Source: Candidatus Melainabacteria bacterium (GTDB taxonomy: Bacteria; Cyanobacteriota; Vampirovibrionia; 2-02-FULL-35-15). From it: DNA of 52,918 nucleotides. The stretch is taken from the NCBI GenBank assembly GCA_016201905.1, contig JACQBQ010000024.1, positions 1-52,918 of the forward strand, given 5' to 3'. Under the pieces are notes generated by a model. That model made no database searches and had not been told where the DNA came from. It saw only the letters and a program-made list of their open reading frames with translations. Positions 50,563-52,918 of the stretch are shown in pieces; position 1 is the stretch's first letter, and the number at the start of each line of letters is the position of its first letter. The position numbers and the translations under genes are program-made.

Positions 50563-50682
50563 AATTTTCTTATTATATATCATTGTATGAGGTATGCCAT
50601 GGCACGCCTCTACCGAAAATCTTTACTCTTAACGTTTGATACAAACTTTTATTCTAAAATATAACTCTAAGGAATAAAAACC

Positions 50683-51441
50683 ATGCCACCAAAAAAATCA
50701 AAAGAAGAAATTGAACAAGAAATAAATGAGAACATAGCAAAAAGAATTATTGAACCAATTGTTCCAAGTGTTGAGTTAATTCAACGTACAGAAAACATGA
50801 AATATTTAATCTGGCGTGCAGCTAGGGTTTGTTATTCTACAAAAAGCATGCCCGAACTTGAGGAAGAATGGAATGAAACCCCGGAAGAAAAAAAGACAGG
50901 ACTTGTAATTGGTTTAATTGAAAGAGGACACAGAACAACTTACAGTCACACTAATTTTAGTTATGTAATCGTATGCTCCCGTGTTGTAAGCCATCAGATA
51001 GTCAGGCACCAGGTTGGTGTAACCATTGATCAGGAATCACAGAGATATGTGCCATATGAAACTGGTTTCAGGTATATTCAACCAGAAGGTGTAGATGATA
51101 ATTCCTTTAAAGGATTGATGGAAAAATCGCATGATCAGTACATGAAGCTCTATAAAGAATATAGATTGAGCGGTTTGGGTAAAAGAGAATCAGCAGAGTT
51201 AGCACGTTATGTACTTCCTTCTGCTATATCTACTAGAATGGTTTGCACAACATCACTTGCTGCACTTATTCATTTAAACAATGTACGTGTACAGGGAGAT
51301 ACAGGCAGGCCACAGGGAGAAACCCAGGTTGTTTGTCATGAAATGGTAAGACTTGCTAGAGAAGCAGAGCCTTGGTTAAAACCAGCATTTGAAAAAAAGA
51401 AAAAGAAAGAAAAAGAACAGGAAGAAACAAAAGTAAACTAA
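50683..51441 (+). CDS. thyX: Flavin-dependent thymidylate synthase ThyX
   Basis: ThyX makes dTMP from dUMP using FAD and methylenetetrahydrofolate. The core is present: RAARVCYSTKS, LIERGHRTTYSHTNFSYVI, then the signature region RHQVGVTIDQESQRYVP (108-124), LPSAISTRMVCTTSLAALIHL and QVVCHEMVRLAREAEPWL near the end. The usual RHR-x7-S motif reads RHQ with eight residues before Ser119, a variant. At 252 aa it is normal, with a charged Lys/Glu tail. It is followed 5 bp later by the Crp/Fnr regulator, so the two are co-transcribed. Confidence 0.92.
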   Translation: MPPKKSKEEIEQEINENIAKRIIEPIVPSVELIQRTENMKYLIWRAARVCYSTKSMPELEEEWNETPEEKKTGLVIGLIERGHRTTYSHTNFSYVIVCSRVVSHQIVRHQVGVTIDQESQRYVPYETGFRYIQPEGVDDNSFKGLMEKSHDQYMKLYKEYRLSGLGKRESAELARYVLPSAISTRMVCTTSLAALIHLNNVRVQGDTGRPQGETQVVCHEMVRLAREAEPWLKPAFEKKKKKEKEQEETKVN

Positions 51442-51446
51442 AAATT

Positions 51447-52169
51447 ATGGCTATATCAACATCAATAATAAATAAAATTGCTCAGGTTTCATTGTTTCAG
51501 GATTTAGGACCTGCACAACTTGAAGAGATTGCACTTATGTGCACAAGGAAAATGTATCAGCCACAAGCATCCATTATTATAACTGAAGATGAAGAACATT
51601 CTTTTTATATAATCAGCCAGGGAACTGTTGTAGTAAAAGCATTTGATCCAACAATGAGAGAAAAAGTTTTAGCTTATTTAGAACCTGGAGATTTTTTTGG
51701 GGAAATGGCAGCAATAGATTCAGAGCCAAGATCTGCTGATGTAGTTGCAGGAAATACTGAGGTAGAAGTTCTTATTTTTCCTCAAAAAGACTTTCAGGAA
51801 ATTTTACAAAATTATCCGTCAGTTCATTTAGCTCTTAGTAGAGAATTCTGCAGAAGGCTAAGACTTTTAAACCACAGATTAAGTAGTGTTTCACTCCCAG
51901 CCAGTGCAAGAATTGCAAGATCACTTATACTTATTGCAAATGAGCATGGGAAGATGACAAAAGAAGGACTGCTGTTACCAAAACTCACCCAGAGCGAGAT
52001 TGGTAAAATGTCAGACTCGCCCCGTGAAACAGTGAATAGAGCGTTCAGCGAACTCCGAGATGAAGGGGTAATAATTCCTACCGAATCAAAACAAATCCTA
52101 ATACCAAGTATGGAAAAAATAGAAGAGTGGATTAAAACAAAGTCTGGAATTGCCAGCTCAAAATTTTAG
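51447..52169 (+). CDS. Crp/Fnr-family transcription regulator
   Basis: An N-terminal cyclic-nucleotide-binding-fold domain (about 10-135: HSFYIISQGTVVVKAFDP, then LEPGDFFGEMAAIDSEPRSADVVA) is joined to a Crp-type winged helix (LTQSEIGKMSDSPRETVNRAFSELRDEGVI). The block GEMAAIDSEPRSADV is close to the phosphate-binding cassette of true cAMP binders (GELALID-x-PRSA). No Fnr-type cysteine cluster is present, so an oxygen-sensing iron-sulfur centre is unlikely. At 240 aa it is normal. It shares an operon with thyX and overlaps the convergent thioesterase gene by 4 bp. Confidence 0.9.
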   Translation: MAISTSIINKIAQVSLFQDLGPAQLEEIALMCTRKMYQPQASIIITEDEEHSFYIISQGTVVVKAFDPTMREKVLAYLEPGDFFGEMAAIDSEPRSADVVAGNTEVEVLIFPQKDFQEILQNYPSVHLALSREFCRRLRLLNHRLSSVSLPASARIARSLILIANEHGKMTKEGLLLPKLTQSEIGKMSDSPRETVNRAFSELRDEGVIIPTESKQILIPSMEKIEEWIKTKSGIASSKF

Positions 52170-52579
52170 TCTAAAGTTTTTGCCCGTTTTATTTTTTTAC
52201 TTGGAAAATTTTTAATCACCCAGATTCCTTGAGCTCTTGCAATTTGTTTTTTGCTTTTTGTTTCAATTCCACCTTCAACAAAAGCTAAGGTACTTCCCTT
52301 TTTAATTAATTTGCCATAAGCAAAAACTGTTTCACCAGGAAATACAGGGTACAAATACTGCACATTTAATTGAGCAGTTACACACCATTCACCCTCTTTT
52401 AAAACATTAGTTACAGCACCTGCTAGTGCAATATCGCATAAGGTTGCTAATACTCCACCATGAACAATACCACCATAGTTTAAGTGTTTAGGCTTAACAC
52501 TTAATTTAAACTTGCAATAACCTTTTTTTGAACTTAGAAGCTCAACACCTAAATCTCTGTCAAAAGTATTTTTAGCCAT
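52166..52579 (-). CDS. Hot-dog fold thioesterase (PaaI/YbgC-like)
   Basis: The sequence LNYGGIVHGGVLATLCDIALAGAV carries the HGG-x-x-x-x-x-x-D motif of PaaI-type acyl-CoA thioesterases, followed by the beta strands CVTAQLNVQYLYPVFPGE and AYGKLIKKGSTLAFVEG. At 137 aa it is the usual single hot-dog domain, which works as a dimer or tetramer to cleave acyl-CoA thioesters. The preferred acyl group cannot be told. The region from 52580 to 52745 upstream shows no gene; it contains T-rich runs. Confidence 0.88.
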   Translation of the reverse strand: MAKNTFDRDLGVELLSSKKGYCKFKLSVKPKHLNYGGIVHGGVLATLCDIALAGAVTNVLKEGEWCVTAQLNVQYLYPVFPGETVFAYGKLIKKGSTLAFVEGGIETKSKKQIARAQGIWVIKNFPSKKIKRAKTLD

Positions 52580-52754
52580 AAGTTTTTATAACCGCTCCAT
52601 AATTTGCTCTAGCTAGTATATTTTAGCCTACGCAAATTATTTCGCTTTGTTTCGGTCAGTTTTAACGACATTTCGGTTTGCTGCTTAAGAACAAACCTAC
52701 ATTAGAGGACACAAATAGTGAAGACAATACAATTAAATTTTCTCACTTTTATGT

Positions 52755-52782
52755 TTGCAAACACTAACACTTAGGGTATTAT
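52755..52782 (+). promoter_or_regulatory. Promoter of the SAM-riboswitch leader
   Basis: TTGCAA (52755-52760) and TATTAT (52777-52782) are spaced 16 bp, giving a start near 52790, about 30 bases before the riboswitch. Confidence 0.65.
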
Positions 52783-52821
52783 ATTAAACGGATCCTGTTT
52801 ATAAGCACAAAATAAGTTGAA

Positions 52822-52918
52822 AGCAGGCTTATCCAGAGTAGCAGAGGGACTGGCCCAGTGAAGCTACAGCAACCTTTCTTTTTAGGTTCAGACAAGCTGA
52901 ACCTTCCTGCTGACAATA
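52822..52918 (+). ncRNA. SAM-I (S-box) riboswitch, cut by the window end
   Basis: The conserved S-box blocks are seen in order: CTTATCCAGAG (from 52828), GGAGGGACTGGCCC in the form GCAGAGGGACTGGCCC, GTGAAGCTACAGCAACC, then the P4 stem GGTTCA/TGAACC and CTTCCTGCTGACAATA. The 3' half of P1 and the expression platform lie beyond the window. It binds S-adenosylmethionine and should switch off a methionine or SAM biosynthesis or transport gene just downstream. Confidence 0.92.

Overview
The window is AT-rich bacterial chromosome with a core-gene backbone and one clear mobile island. A type IV pilus/type II-like secretin points to a Gram-negative envelope. The infA-rpmJ-rpsM-rpsK-rpoA-rplQ order, smc-scpA-scpB, a primary-type sigma factor, flavin-dependent ThyX and an S-box (SAM-I) leader are bacterial housekeeping. 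A low-GC lineage such as a non-photosynthetic Cyanobacteriota/Melainabacteria relative would fit, but no gene here decides the phylum, so this is a low-confidence guess.

1-4.1 kb: small secreted or unknown proteins, tRNA-Arg(TCG) with a nearby tRNA 3'-end remnant, and a two-gene minus-strand operon for a heme-oxygenase-fold protein and an adenine deaminase.

4.05-23.23 kb: an integrative element bounded by a perfect 50-bp direct repeat that is the 5' two-thirds of tRNA-Arg(ACG). From left to right it carries a tyrosine integrase with a fused N-terminal helix-turn-helix, small secreted/membrane orphans, an XRE regulator, a 529-aa orphan, a DISARM-like anti-phage locus (drmB, drmA, a NERD-UvrD helicase, drmE and a C5 cytosine methyltransferase, all on the minus strand), a divergent Vsr mismatch endonuclease, an iteron-like array, a ribbon-helix-helix regulator and a primase-polymerase-like replication protein. 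No phospholipase-D DrmC is present. The NERD-helicase sits inside the operon where another effector might be expected. This is the most interesting system in the window.

23.2-28.1 kb: a nucleotidyltransferase with a small overlapping partner, a winged-helix/GHKL-ATPase/STAS-like (DUF4325-type) regulator flanked by 33-bp direct repeats, an SDR oxidoreductase, then about 1 kb holding a GC-rich dispersed-type repeat and an apparently unknown structured RNA or mini-gene with its own promoter and terminator, followed by a trypsin-like protease.

28.2-40.3 kb: the ribosomal protein/RNA polymerase alpha operon read from a promoter that would make infA nearly leaderless, then pyrD, a second (581-aa) trypsin-like protein, a serine-repeat envelope protein, and the smc-scpA-scpB chromosome-condensation operon.

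40.3-52.9 kb: a small gene split by a frameshift, a sigma-70 factor, tRNA-Ala(CGC), a very basic zinc-ribbon protein, a secretin with two further envelope/pilus-like genes, FabG-like reductase, ThyX, a Crp/Fnr regulator, a hot-dog thioesterase, and finally a SAM riboswitch cut by the window edge.
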